From contig PDUO01000049.1 of assembly GCA_003008705.1 (NCBI GenBank), forward strand, positions 124,001 to 188,000: a DNA stretch of 64,000 nt. The letters are read 5' to 3'. Positions 35,674-48,200 of this stretch are shown here, piece after piece. Under the pieces are notes generated by a model. The model did no database searches and was not told where the DNA came from. It was given only the letters and a program-made list of their open reading frames with translations. Positions within the stretch are counted from its first letter, which is position 1. The number at the start of each line of letters is the position of its first letter. Both the position numbers and the translations under genes were made by a program. This stretch comes from Pezicula radicicola (Eukaryota; Ascomycota; Leotiomycetes; Helotiales; Dermateaceae).

Positions 35674-38600
35674 TCAGCTCTTACCACCTTTCCGATCAAA
35701 ATTCTCAAACATATCGGCAAATCTACTTCTCCTCCCATCAGGCCCTACAGACGGTCCAGCACCACCACCAGCTCCAGGACCCATACCCAATTCCTCAAAT
35801 AAGTCGGTGAACCTACTTCTTCTCCCATCAGACCCCACAGATAGTCTAGTCCCGTTACTACCTCCAACAACATCCCCAATGCCATTACCAAAATCATCAC
35901 CAGGAGTACTAGTCTTAGTCCCAACCCCCCGACGAACACCACCACTAATACAACCACGACCACCAGCAGCACCAAAACCACAACCAGCAGCACCATTTGC
36001 AGTCGCAATCGCAGTTCCCGTCCCATTCCCAGTCCTCCCATCAAAACCGCCTGTCCCAAACCCAACACCACCAGCATCATCACCACTACCCCCATACAAA
36101 CCCCTCAAACACTCCCCCAACTCCCTTACAACTTCCACTCTCTCACCCTCACTCCATGCCTTCACCCTCTCCCTCTTCTCCACAATCAACCTCCTCCTAA
36201 CCTCCTCCATCCTCCTCCCCTCCTCCCTCCTCTCTTCCTCCATAACCTCCTCAGCACCAACACTCCAAAACCACTCCCTCCCCCTCTCCTCCTCCAAAAA
36301 CCTAACCACACCCTTCGGCCCAAGCGTCAAAACCTCACCCTGACCATTCCTCAAACCAGCAACACGACAAATAATCGCCCACCACTCATTCCTAGGAATC
36401 TCAATTCTTTTCAAATCCTTTATAGCGATATCGTTGACGATAAAACGAAGCCATTCACTATCAATATCACGGAATTGTTTCCAGGGGGCTAGAAGTTGTT
36501 GGAAGTGTTTATGTGAGAAGACGTGACTGAAAGTTTCGAGGTGGTAGAGGTTTATGATTGGTGGGTTTGGGAGGGGTTTTTTGATGGGGTTTGGTGGCCA
36601 GCCGGTTGGGAGACGGGTTATTAGGCCGATGTGTGGGTATGTGTAGTCTGCTCTTTAGTGATGATAAGGAATTAGTATCGTGACTGATTAGGATAAGTGA
36701 TCATATTGTGCTAAAGGTCGGGAGTAGGAGTAGAGTAGGATTATATACGTACTTGAAAAGTAAATTCCTAGATGTGCAATAAATCATGAACTCCCTAAAC
36801 TCCTGCGTTGAAATAATAATCCCACCATGATTCCGAATATACCTATACAAAGTTGGTTCTGGAATAGGAAAGTACATAGAATCAAGAGGCAACTCCAAAG
36901 GAGCCCGATTTCTAAATAGATAATTCCTGGTCTCCCCGAAACGACAGGGCATCGTCGTAGGTTGTCCGACAAAATCATCCGGCTCAATATCACTATCTGA
37001 TGGTGATGGTCGTTTAATAAGCTCTCTGGTTAGCTGGATGAATGCCTGTCTGAACTCCATTACATCTCGTCTTCTCTTATTTTCCGCTTTTCGGTATTCT
37101 AGCTCCTCGGGCGGGTGGCATATCGTTGTTTATAGCTAGAGAGTACAGTTCATTTACGGGTATGGTTGACTGTGTCCAATTTATATCTTCTAATTTGGCG
37201 AATTGCCATTGTGTTGTCAAATTCATCTTTCGTCCAGTTGTCAAGGGACCCATACGTGTAGCATTAGGATAATTAGTACAAAATGCCCAAAAGTATGGGT
37301 GAAAAAATTGATGAGCCCATGATGATGGAACTGGGAATATGGAGGTTTCTTGGAAGGAATTATAGCCTCTGTGATAGTTACCTTCGGCGAAGATTGGGAC
37401 CACGCCTGGGTAGTCGAAGTTTATTCCAATATAGAAATCTTGATTGAAGAAGCCCAGTGGTGGATTCCCGGGCCCTTTAATCTTGGATGAACTGTGATCT
37501 GGGCCTACAAAGGGAATTGACTGACCTCCCCAGAGCTGTGACAGTGGCATGTTAGTATCTTTAGTCGGCCCAACTGAAGCAGAAGTTATGAATACATACA
37601 GCATCTTCGAGTGACATTCCTAGTTCGTTGAACACTTCATTCTGGTAATAATTCTCGGTTGGTTGCCAAGAATGCAGCTCATAAATATCTATTAGACGTC
37701 CAAAGGCATGCTACTTATGTACGCAGTCATCAGCAGCTGAAGATTAAGAGCGAAGTGATGGAAAATGAGCTACTTACAGCGGTTTCGTGGATCAAAGTTG
37801 AGACCACTACCATCTTGGCAGCCATTCTGAAGAGATACGTTAGGAAAGTGGGACCTTGTATGCTACGTTGGAGGAAAGAGCCTCACCGTTCAGAATCCTT
37901 TAAGTCTGTTCGCAACAGTGGCTGGAGTGCCTCTACGGCAATCCAAATTCTTACTCGTTCACTTTGTTCCGAAAAGAAGGGATGCATTAGCCCATGAGCG
38001 TGAACTGTTTTATTGGGCATGCCTGTATCATCACTAGTATAGCCGCTCCAAATCCCCAAGTTGATAAATTGACTATAAACTCGGAACCATTTATGTGTTT
38101 CATCCCTCTCACGATGGACGATATCCGGGCGCCTGGGACCGAAACTCCGAAGATCGCCACTGTTGAGACTATGGTTTGCTAATGTTTCCTTGGTGGTTTG
38201 AGCATGACGATGTATAGGAATTGGAACACGGTTGCCGTTCAGAAGCGCATCAAACCTAGTACATTTCTGTTACCAAGTGAGTTTGGGTAGTGATAGGACT
38301 TTTACAGCTTACCACGGGAAAAGATGACAGTTATTCAGAATCTGAGAGCAAACCTGAAGGCAGGGCTTGAGAATCTCCCATACAATCGGATTGTGTACCT
38401 GCAGCAGCGAGGTGAATACCATGTCCATGACCTTCTCATGCATCAGACGTACTTGCCAAACCCCGTCGTGGGAGCCGCCAATAGGCTGCAATGCCAGGTG
38501 CTTTGGCAAAGTCAACCGCGTATCCCAGTTCTCTTTCTCGTACAGCGGATGGATTGGATTCTGTAGCTGATTCCGTACTTGGTCGTTATTCGAAGCCGAA

Positions 38601-38806
38601 TAAGACCCCAGGGCTATTAATTGGCTCGCTGTGAATCCCTTGAATATGTCTTGCTAATAGCCAAAAAATTTCAGCTTCCATATTGTTTTTTGGAGAGCAT
38701 CCGTTTTCCACTCTGTGTCGCTGACCTCGAGGGTGGCCGTATTTTCCGGCCAGTTGAGTGTAGTTTCGTGGATCTGGTAGTCTTCCAGGGTAGGATGAAT
38801 TTCCAT
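35674..38806 (-). pseudogene. Large zincin-like metallopeptidase gene with frameshift
   Basis: Six exons (38313-38806, 37887-38255, 37778-37826, 37600-37710, 36753-37535, 35674-36652) read as one long protein. In the N-terminal part 'RMHEKVMDMVF'-like helices and 'PNKTVHAHGLMHPFFSE' precede 'MVVVSTLIHETAHAFGRLIDIYE', where HETAH is an HExxH zinc site split by the 67-bp intron. Then come 'LWGGQSIPF' and 'FDYPGVVPIFAEGNYHRGY'. At 37108-37115 a CGGG-CGGG tandem duplication shifts the frame, so translation stops at 37077. The total exon length is divisible by 3 only without those 4 bases, and the downstream frame is protein-like. A TAG at 38654-38656 lies in frame early on, unless a 72-bp intron (weak GTCAGC donor, 38654-38725) removes it. 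The tail is Gly-rich with two 'GRRSRF[TA]D[LM]FE' repeats. The family is unfamiliar to me beyond the HExxH; no signal peptide is seen. Confidence 0.6.
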
Positions 38807-39449
38807 TCATGTTTGCCTGTGAAGCCATCAGCCATCATTAATGGGTAGCAATTACTTGGGGGGATCAAATGGGCGTTCTCAGCCAATATGCTCCTGTTCT
38901 CCCTTCATTCCTATCCACATATTTGTACAATCCTCCCCTCCCTATTGATGAATCTGTCGAAATATTGACAACAAGGAACGTTTCTAAAGATAACATCTTT
39001 TCACGGTTAAGCAGTAAACAAGAGCGTAAACACGCTGCTTAATACTAGTATGCAGTGTGCCTATTCAACGTAACTGCATGTGAAGAGCTAGAGCGGCTAA
39101 GGTAGCAGGACCCCAACAGTATTCGAGATTTTTATAGTATGTACGGGCGTAGAAGAGTATGGGGATGGATCATTTCCATTTGTAGAGTATGGATGGGCCC
39201 TTTGCTGTGGAAATTACGGCGCTGTGATGCGTGGTGTTGTTGCTGACGTCCTCGGACGCGTCGCGAAATCATGCCACGAGAGCTCCTTAATCCGGAACAT
39301 AATCAATCACCTTCATACAACTTGATAATTTTGAGAGAATCAAGGACCTGGAACAATCGGTGAGGTAATCATCATTAGTATTATTATCGCGCGTCTCTTT
39401 GTACAGTTTTCCCATCCATTCCATTCCATTCAATCCAATGTCCCAAACC
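38807..39449. other. Spacer between the metallopeptidase-like gene and PER1
   Basis: About 640 bp. It holds the upstream region of the metallopeptidase-like gene and the 3' flank of PER1. No gene recognised. Confidence 0.5.
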
Positions 39450-40678
39450 TTATGCCTTTAGTCGCTGACCCGCCATATCATCCTGTGCATCCTTAATGAG
39501 GAAACTAGAACCACCAATGGGTCAGCATCAACCAAATCCAATCTACCAATTCCAAAATCATAATCGAGAGAAGAGGAAACTTACTTATAGAACAACCACG
39601 TAGGACCCACTGTCCCCAGATGCCACAAACTATGCGCATCAAGGTACCCACCAAGCGGCGGAAAATCCAACAGCTCCAAACTCATAGCTACCAGTATCCA
39701 AGCAACGACCAAACCTGGCCACGCAGCCCATATCCTCTTTGACTTCTTATATTTCCGCACCGAGAACCAACTCCAAAGGACGTTCTGTATGATACCAACT
39801 ACCACATTCGCAGCCATGTTGTAGCCGTAATCCCAATCGAAAGCCTTGAGATATGTGACATGGGCAATGAAAAGCGCAATGCAAAGCGCAGTCCAAGCCC
39901 TCAATATACTCTTCGTTTTCTTCCCTCCCAAATCCATCCGAAAGATCCGAATTGGCGTGTAATACATGCCATACAATACATTGGCGCCAGCCGCAAAGTA
40001 GTCCATCTCCTCGGTAACGTTAAAGTCGCGTGTATGAAATATCATGCTGAAAGTCCAGCTCGCCATTCCCACATAGGCAAGAATAATATAATAACGGCGC
40101 ATAGTATACGATTCGGGAATGTTGGCGCGCACCTTTTGGAGGCCGGATTGATGGGCGAGGAAGTTAAAGAGAGAGAAGAGGACAGAGACGGGTTCTTGCA
40201 TGCCGAAGAGGCGGTAGAAGGGCCATTTTCCGTGGAACTGGACGACGGCTTGAGGAGGGTCTGAGGCAAGGCGGCGATCGGTTATAATGTGTTGGCAGGT
40301 ATAATCGCATTCAGAAGGGCAGTCCCAGAGGAGGAGACGGTGGAGAAGCGCTGGTAGTGATGGAGGTTAGGAGGATAATAGGTCGTGTGGCACAAGGGGA
40401 GCTTACGGATGGAGGGCCCTGCATTGCCTTTTACGCAATTCTCCCTCTTGCATACCTGCGCATTATCAGCTTGCTCTTTTCAAGTCCATCTACACAGCCC
40501 TTTCAGACGCAGGCTCAATTAAGGGCTTTTTGCATCGCTGGGAATGTACGTGACAAAGGGTTCAAACACGTACCTCAACACACTCACGGAACTCGGGAAG
40601 TCGATCGCCATATGAAGCATATGTCGCAGGAACAAGAAGACATAAAAGAAGAAGGAATTGCTTCTGCCTGACAATCAT
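39450..40678 (-). CDS. PER1: PER1/PGAP3, GPI-anchor lipid remodelling protein
   Basis: Four exons (40574-40678, 40407-40455, 39585-40350, 39450-39504) give 324 aa, typical for fungal Per1. The start at 40678 gives a signal peptide 'MIVRQKQFLLLLCLLVPATY'. Then the Cys-rich luminal segment: 'DRLPEFRECVE', 'VCKRENC', 'LLHRLLLWDCPSECDYTCQH'. The Per1 core follows: 'FYRLFGMQEPVSVLFSLFNFLAH', 'MASWTFSMIFHTRDFNVTEEMDYF', 'AFDWDYGYNM' and 'LDAHSLWHLGTVGP'; the His and Asp residues of this CREST-type hydrolase core (H-T-R-D, D-x-H-S-x-W-H) are all present. It acts in the ER membrane, removing the sn-2 acyl chain of GPI anchors. Seven membrane segments are expected. It is a housekeeping gene and the frame is intact. 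Confidence 0.95.
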
Positions 40679-41170
40679 GGTGTTGGATGTTTGTGGTTGT
40701 TTATATTTTGGACGTCGTGATGTGACCTCATTTCTGACTTTCCCATTGCTCAGGAGGGAATCATCCGCCCTCTCCGCACGCTAGCTGGCAAACGGCCCGG
40801 CGCACCGAGTTGGAATCAGCAATTCGGAAGTAACAAACAATACCTAGGTACTTATATTTTCCATTTTCCAGTTTCCAGTAAGGACAAGAAGATAAAAATC
40901 GGGGAGTATTTATAGTATTTATAGTATTTGTAGAGAGAAACTACGTTGTTGTGCTGACATACTACCTACCTACAAGAGCACTGTTTGCAGTAGAAACTCC
41001 CTTGTCTTGAGACAGTAGAACACCTAAAGCTCGCTTAGCCTTACCACAACTCCCGAAGTCTTGCCGTTACGTGCACAACCAAAAAAAAAAAGGAGAAACC
41101 ACGTTGAAGCCATTTTCAACCTTCACAACGCAGCTAACTTTTTTCGAGGACAACGAAACAGCAAAAATTT
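40679..41170. other. Spacer between PER1 and tRNA-Ala
   Basis: About 490 bp, with a GC-rich segment near 40785-40815 and two imperfect tandem copies of TATTTATAG (40906-40925). It contains the PER1 promoter. Confidence 0.5.
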
Positions 41171-41260
41171 TGGAGCGGCGGGTGATCGAAACCCGGACTT
41201 CATCGAATCTTAAGCTGAAGAGCTTGCAAACGAGGCACTCTACCACTGAGTTACAGCCCC
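41171..41260 (-). tRNA. tRNA-Ala(UGC) with an intron
   Basis: The reverse strand folds as a tRNA: acceptor GGGGCTG pairs with CCGCTCC (one mismatch at pair 6, one G-U), the D arm is ACTC/GAGT with loop AGTGGTA, the anticodon stem is CCTCG with loop TTTGCAA (anticodon TGC at 41226-41228), an 18-nt intron follows position 37 (41207-41224), the 3' half-stem is CGATG (one mismatch), and the T arm CGGGT-TTCGATC-ACCCG is perfect. The discriminator is A and a T-run (AATTTTTG) follows as a Pol III terminator. The mismatches leave open a degenerate copy. Confidence 0.75.
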
Positions 41261-41717
41261 TGTTGGTGTTGTTTGTTGAAGAACAAACTCATATTTAAAG
41301 ATATGTACTTGAATATAATTGTTGTAGCCACATCAGCAGGAACATAGCCGATCCAAGCCACCACTAATTAGTACCTTCCATACAAGGCGCCATACCGACC
41401 TATATGTTAGATAATGACAAGTGCGAATTTTTTTTAATTCGGGCTGAGGAAGTCGCATACCATATTGAGTCCATGATTGGTACCTTCCAAATGGCTGAAA
41501 ATGTTACCCTTAAGGTGCGAAATTTCTGAGCTCCCAAAACAACATCTTATTCAAGTACGGTAAATAACTTAATGTGAGTAGCTACATTGATTCAGACGCC
41601 TAACCTAGTGCAAATATTTTCCTTTCAACTCAAGTAACTATGCATAATAACCAACTACATCCAATAAATCCCACGCCTTCCCATCCCAAAATTCTCCAAG
41701 CACACCACACACTCTCC
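41261..41717. other. Spacer between tRNA-Ala and the secreted-protein gene
   Basis: About 460 bp, no ORF of note; the two genes face away from it only on the tRNA side. Nothing recognised. Confidence 0.5.
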
Positions 41718-42318
41718 TCAAAAATAAACAACCTCCAACCCCACATCCCTCTGAACCCTCTCCCCAATATCCCCCTCAGCAACAACAGCATAAACAAAAC
41801 CCTGAAACTCCCCCTCAGTCTCCTCAACCCTAAACTCAGCAGTCCCAAACTCAAAAAACGCATTACTCCATTTCAAAACCTCAACCCCATCACCACCAGA
41901 AACGATTTCCCAACCCGAATTTATCGAATCGAAACCTTGGAGGTATTTGAGTTGGATTTGTGAGTAGCCGTGGGAGCCGCCGATAGCATCTCCGGTCACG
42001 GGGTCGCAGTAGAGAAGTCCTGAGGTTAGGTTACAGGGTGCTGCCGAGGCGAGGACGGTGGTTGATGTTCCGGTTGAGGTTAGGTAGAGGGGTGTTGTTG
42101 TGGTGTTGGAGGTTAGTTGGATGTGGAAGGGTTGGGTTGTTGTGTTTGTTGATGAGGTTTGTCGGGTTGCGAGGGGGTGGGAGAGGGCTGTGGTGCTGTA
42201 GACGTATGTTATTATGAATATTTGTTTAGATTTTTGAGAAAAATTTGGAAAGAAATTTAGGAGAGTAGGGTAATCAGTTTACTTACGCGAGAGCGAGAAG
42301 AATTGTAGTGAGTTGCAT
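41718..42318 (-). CDS. Small secreted protein, unknown function
   Basis: Two exons (42287-42318, 41718-42195) with a 91-bp intron give 169 aa. The first exon plus the start of the second encode a signal peptide (MQLTTILLALATTALSHPLA). The mature part is Thr/Ser-rich at first ('TRQTSSTNTTTQPFHIQLTS') and then acidic. It has two Cys ('APCNLTSGLLYC') that could form one disulphide, and N-x-[ST] sites. The layout resembles fungal secreted proteins of the hypothetical beta-sandwich class. It is not cysteine-rich in the manner of classical effectors. Function unknown. Confidence 0.75.
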
Positions 42319-45296
42319 CTTGGAGAATATTTGATTTCCCCGGAAATTCTGCTAAGCGAATGTGGTAGTATAAGAGGTACAATAGTTTTCAAAAACCGAA
42401 AAGAGAGTCAAATGCAGATACTAGTAGATTTTCTAGAACATAAAAGCAAAGAGTGTGGCCTTTCTTATGCTTGATGACGGGGTAAATGAAATATTTAGGG
42501 GGAAATCCTTCGTCTTGGCCAGCAAGCCAACCGCAAGTTCCGCAACTCTATTTCAACCGCAGCCTGCTTGGAAAAGGTAAATATGTGGTTACCATAAATT
42601 ACAATAAATAAGCGACCTCCATCATTGGTATATCATCCTCGTATTACTTAATTATCCTTAATTAGCCGCCTAAGCTAAGAAAATACCCGAGCATCCATAG
42701 CCTTAACTTCTTTTGTTGGTGATATGTCATATACTTGTAGGTAATTATTACTTCACCAATGCATTATTTCATCGAGGGGCATTGTTAGGCACCTCAAATT
42801 CAAGATTTCCCACTTCTTGAGCAAGACTTTGTAAGAATAATCCGCAAATTTTTAAAACACTAATTAGGATCGGCATGTATTTGGCCCTAGAATCATTAAC
42901 ATGCATCCTTCTAGTTCTAAACACTACTACTCGCTTTTTTAGATTACTTCGGCTATTTGGGGGGAGGGGGGAGATATTAAAGCTGCAGCCTCTCAGACTC
43001 CTCTGTAAAAAAAACTGTTCTTATGCGATTATGGCAGAGCTTAAGAGACCACACACTGGCTTGACCCGAGAGGAAATGTTACTTCTTTGCTACGAATTCG
43101 CTCTCCGGCAAAGCCTCTTGTCGGCCCATAATCACGTGTTTTCAGTATATCTTCATTTCTGGTGGCCCTGGCGCCCGCTGATCCCTCCGAAATCGCATAT
43201 TGATTTCGACCATTCTGGCCCAATATGGCACTATTTTACGTTCATGAAATGGCACCTTAAATGCCTCATTTTGTATGGATTTGGGCCCATTCTGGGTGCT
43301 AATCCTTTAATATGTAAACCCGACTTGCCTCCCACCTAATGGGGGCAAGCAATCGAGCCTCAATTCATGGTTTTGACCACATTCTGCAATTCCACCATAT
43401 TTCATATATTCAATGTGATCGAGGGTTCATACCTCCATTACAAACCTCGAGCTTACTACCCGATCTAGCATGTAGGTCGTCTGAAAGTAGTAATTATTAT
43501 TAGTTTTGAAGCGTACTATTAGTTAAAGTAGTAAATACAACCTAGTTAGGAGATTCTAGATTGTCAAGTAGGAACTGATTAGCTAACCCCACACCTACCA
43601 TCCACTTAATTACCCTTTGGTAGGTAGATATAAACATGTTAGAAGAGATTGATACCAATTTTCAACAGATAACAAGGTCACTGTATCCTCGGTCACAACC
43701 TAAACTACTTTGCCCTCCAAATATTTCCCTGAACATTAAACTAGAAACATAAGTTGCGTTTAAAATGACATAAACCTTATCGTTATCATACTTCCTAACT
43801 ATAAAATGTTCATCTGCCTTCTTGTAAATCGACTATCAAATCACCTTCTCGTGTGTCCACCGGTCCAAGGCCAAGCCTATCCTCACAAGTTATAAAAAAA
43901 CCTTTGCCCTATCAAAGCCGAATGCATTCTTGAAGTCGGCGGATATAGGTAATACTCTTTTCGTGCCTCGCTGTTTGACTTTCAGGTTGAAAATTGTTAG
44001 GAACGGGGACTTTGCGACAGAACGCAGAATAGAATTGCCCGTATGAATCTGGTGCTGGAAACTCGTAGAATGCTTCTTATAACCTTTCTGCCTCCTCTGT
44101 TGTTGGATGCTCTGGTAGAGTCTTACGTTCCAGCTTCTCAAATCTAGAGCGACTGATGCTGGGATTTCCTCTCTGGTATTCGTCTTGACTGGTCTCTTTT
44201 ACTTAGTCTAAAATCCATCCACGTACCTTGATTTTAGAATCTTGCAAGAACTCCACAATTGGCTTGCTATTGCTTGATGCTTCTTTGCCTATAGGTCACC
44301 CTAGACGTGTATAGCCATCATCCAATCTGAAACCTGGTACTCAGGAAGGTAGGTCAGGGAGCTCACTTGGTTTGGAATGCATAAGGATCTTTAGGCTCTC
44401 TTCGGATTGGATGACATGTTTCGTTACTGCCGTATAAACTTCGACTGTTGATTTCGTGTAATCCGGAGCAATTACATTTTAGTCCTTCTCGGAACCCAAT
44501 CCCAAGAGTTCAAACACTTTGTCTCTCGAATCCATCGCCTGATATCGTGATGCCAGCTACCTTAGCATATTTATATAGGGAATTTGAGCTATGTCCTCCT
44601 TGTCTTAACATAGTTTATATACATGCGACTAACTCTAAAATGTTAGAGCATCTTCGCTAGTATATATTAACTATAGCTTAAATTAAGACGGTTTAAGGAC
44701 GGTCTAGGGATAGTAGCTCACTAGTACTATGTATACTATAGTAAAGGATTAGTATACCCCCTAGCTCCCTATATACTTACAACATATACACCTAACAAAC
44801 CCCCTCCCCCCCTCTATTATTATATAACTCTACTAAGTATAAGTAGGTTATTTATAAAAATAGTCTACCTAAGGATAGTTTATAAGTTCTTAGTAATAAT
44901 AGAAATTATACTATGGGTTATTTATTCTTACATTAACTAGAGTCTTCCATTTTCACCCTTGCAAATCACTCAGCTTTAGTGTCTTTTTGAATACCAATTT
45001 CCTCAAGCTTCGTCTTCTTAAGAAACAGGTCGATGTTAAGCCATGGTGTTTCTTCCTCGAAATTAAACGATTTGCAGATACATTCAGGGAGCCAATTCTT
45101 TGCGTCTTCCAAAGATTGGCGAAGCAAAATTGACACCTTCTGATCTGGTGGAACTTCCTCGCCCATGTCTATCTTCCACTACACCCCATCCTCTATGGTA
45201 AGTACGAAGAACTTCGTTTGCCACCGAGGCTCACTTGAACTTGTCAACGAGGTTGGTTTTTCGATTTTAGTCAAGACGGGGACCCCATGCTCGCAA
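42319..45296. other. Long gene-poor spacer
   Basis: About 3 kb. A 154-codon frame (42875-43339) and an 83-codon frame (43890-44141, minus) have no family features. A 66-codon minus frame at 44966-45166 ('MGEEVPPDQKVSILLRQSLED...') is more protein-like but has no partner exon I could find. The stretch 44640-44945 is TA-rich with runs such as CCCCCTCCCCCCC, typical of RIP-decayed repeat DNA, but without terminal repeats. Confidence 0.5.
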
Positions 45297-48200
45297 CTAC
45301 AGCTCCGCCATAATAAGCGCAAATTCAGACATATCTGGTGGCGGCTTGTTAACCTGGACCTTCAATCTCCGATCAAAGTACGCCCCTCTGTTATCAATCA
45401 CCACATCCTCACTCAGCTCTCTCGTCCTCCTAACCTCATCATCACTAACCCCTAATTCATCCGTAGGGATCCAAACGCTTGGTCTTGTCTCTCGTAATAC
45501 GGGATGCATGAATGCCACCGAAATCAACATGTCACGTTCCTCAGGATCTAGGTTTTCCAGTTCATCATTGTGCTGCATGATGATTTTTGAAATTGGGTCG
45601 TCGAGCATCTGCGCTTCTATGTCTTTGCGTCGCGGCAGTAGAACATTGCCGATACCTGCTTCGGTCCGGGCTAGTTTCTTTTCGAGATGTGCCAGCCGGG
45701 CTTCGTCGAGTGGCTGATTGAGGCGTGCAAGTATGCGCTCGGCGGATTTAGCATCTTCACGCTGTTGAGCTTGTAAATCCTCGGATCGATGTGATGACTG
45801 TCTCTGCCAAACGGATGGTCTATGGTGAGTGCCTAATTCGGGCTTATGAGCTGTCTCAATATTCTGGGTGTGAGACGCAGTGTGGCTAGATAGATCCAAA
45901 GGGTTTTTATCTTCATCTCGGGGATGAGAATTGGCAGCTTCTGAGGTTTCATGGGTCCCGCGGCTTCCCGTTCCCAGTTTTTGTTGGTAGTCTGCTAGTA
46001 AAGCCTTGGAGTCAACCTCCAACCGGACAGGGGCATACTTGAACAAGGGAGCCAGATGATTCATTAGCCATATCTGATACAAGATCGTAAGGACAAGAAC
46101 CACCGCCATGATAATGCCCTGCACAGCACATGCGACGCGTCCCTGAGTGTCACGCACCAAGAAAAATAGACCAATGAGACAGAATTCCATGAAGTAGAGG
46201 CCGGTGAATAGCTGATTGATGGCGCTTGGGAAAAATAGTCCACCCCCGTCAACAGTGCCGGTTCGTACGCAATAAAGTAAGTTATTCTTGATCACTACCC
46301 AAAAGAGGCTAAAGGTGATAAGCATAAATAGTAACATAAGTGGAGCGATGACAGAATAGACAAGTCCTAATCTGAGGTTAGGGTAAAACGGGTAATCGTG
46401 GATGATGTGTTACATACCGATGACTGCAAAGGTAGTATACCATGGAATATTACTACCAATGCGGGTTAAATTTGTCCAGCTCAATTTTTGGAACACTGAG
46501 TCAGGCGTGTTGACATGGCCAATGACATAGAATTTGAATAATCGAATAGTCTGCAAGATTGAGGTTGCACTTAAGGACAGTGCCTGCAAGATCAAGAATG
46601 AGAAGTAGTAGTCGGCGGCCGTGGGTAAATTCGTAGCGAGGATGTTTGGTACCGATGTTGGAGTGCGAATAAGTTCTTCAACAATGCTAGTAAGACCAGA
46701 GGAGATGGTGGGTATCAAAAAAAGTTCGAAGATGAGAAAAATGAAGTACCACAACTGAAGTGAGAGCTCCCCTTCCTGGCCAGTTGTCGCACCTCTGGTC
46801 CTGTTCGTCAGGAGGCGAAGGAGAATCGGGAGTGGTCCGCTAAGAACAATCACTTGGATGAGAGGTGGGAGGGTACCTTGTATGAAGGAGAGCAACCACG
46901 GAGGGAGACTTCCGATCCATTTGAGCCAAGACGTTGACCCAGATAGGGTAGAGACTCTAGACAGTATACCAGTGAAGAACGAGATGAGACCAAATGTAAA
47001 TAGCAGAATGGTGAAAAGGACGAGGAAGCCCACAAGGCGGAGGTAGCGAGCATGCCAGGGCAGATTCAAGCTGGGCCAGTTGATGTCCCCCGGTGAGATC
47101 TCAACCATTCTTCTCCTCATGTGCCTGGGTGCGGTATCGGCAATGGACTGACATGCGAGGTGTGCTGCTTTTTGAGAATTGAATTGGACAAAGGCCGATA
47201 GGTTTTTTGGATATGCGTCTGGTGTCTTAGCATCTATTTCAATTTCCTTATTTAGCCGAGCAAGTTCTCTACGGCAGTAGTAAATTGTGTCAAACTGGGT
47301 AGTAAAGAAACGGCCAATGAAGGGAATTTTGGCTGCGGCTGTGTGTCCGTCTTTTGGTATCCTCATAGTCTCCCGTTGTTTCGGCGTTAGGAGTCTGGTC
47401 CACGCAGCTTTGGTTTCGAGGTCATGTTCTAGATCACGTCGACAAACTGCTGGAGTTGGGGGGCCCATTTCTGGGCCTGCAGGATGTGAAGCTCGGCCAT
47501 CTTCAGATTGAACCTCTGGAGCGACTTGTTCTAGAGCTTCTTGCGTCGATTCTCCTCTCTGGAGCGATTTTGCCTTGCGGCTTTGTTTGGCCACTTTCCG
47601 AAGTAGATTGGTTTCGGTATTTTCTAGTAGGTTTTCGTAGTACTTTCGGAGCTTGTCTTTGTTCACAAGGATGGTAAAATCTCGATTAATCCAAATCCGG
47701 CGGATGCCACCCGGAAAGTCGCCGTATAGCTCCTCTAACGCCTCTTCATTGCAGAGGTTTTCTGGAATGTCCTGGATGAGAACAGTTGTGCTTGATGCTT
47801 TCAATCTGTGACCTAGACTGCTTATGAACTCTTCTCGCTTGGCGATGTAGTGGCTCAATTCTTGGTGAAACATAAAGCAAACCCAGACCACAACCCCAAC
47901 TGCCAAGATCAAATGTGCCCAATATCTGCTGGTCTTTGCTGGTGAGACATTTGACCAAGCCAAAGTATCCAGCCCCGTGATATTGTATGCCACGCCGCTG
48001 ATAGTGTTGGTTCCTTTTCCCTGCCTGACGTTCAGCGGTATTAAGATGGGCATGATGATGATGGCTACTGGAGTAAAGATTTTTAGGCACATGCTGAGAA
48101 ACCTGAGAAAGAAGTATGCATCCATGCCGGCCTTTCTTAGGACTTCGGGATCTTCTTTGATCTTGAAAACGGTGAACAGCCATTTGAACGGATTATTGTG

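Noticed and set aside
35807..36343. 178-codon Pro/Ser-rich plus-strand ORF
   Set aside because: It is the complement of the Gly-rich and Glu-rich tail of the metallopeptidase-like gene; the strand bias alone keeps it open.
42875..43339. 154-codon plus-strand ORF
   Set aside because: It opens with a hydrophobic stretch but has no family motif, and composition drifts along it; no supporting splice or promoter signals.
45346..45717. 123-codon plus-strand ORF
   Set aside because: Complement of the charged tail of the CSC1-type channel gene.
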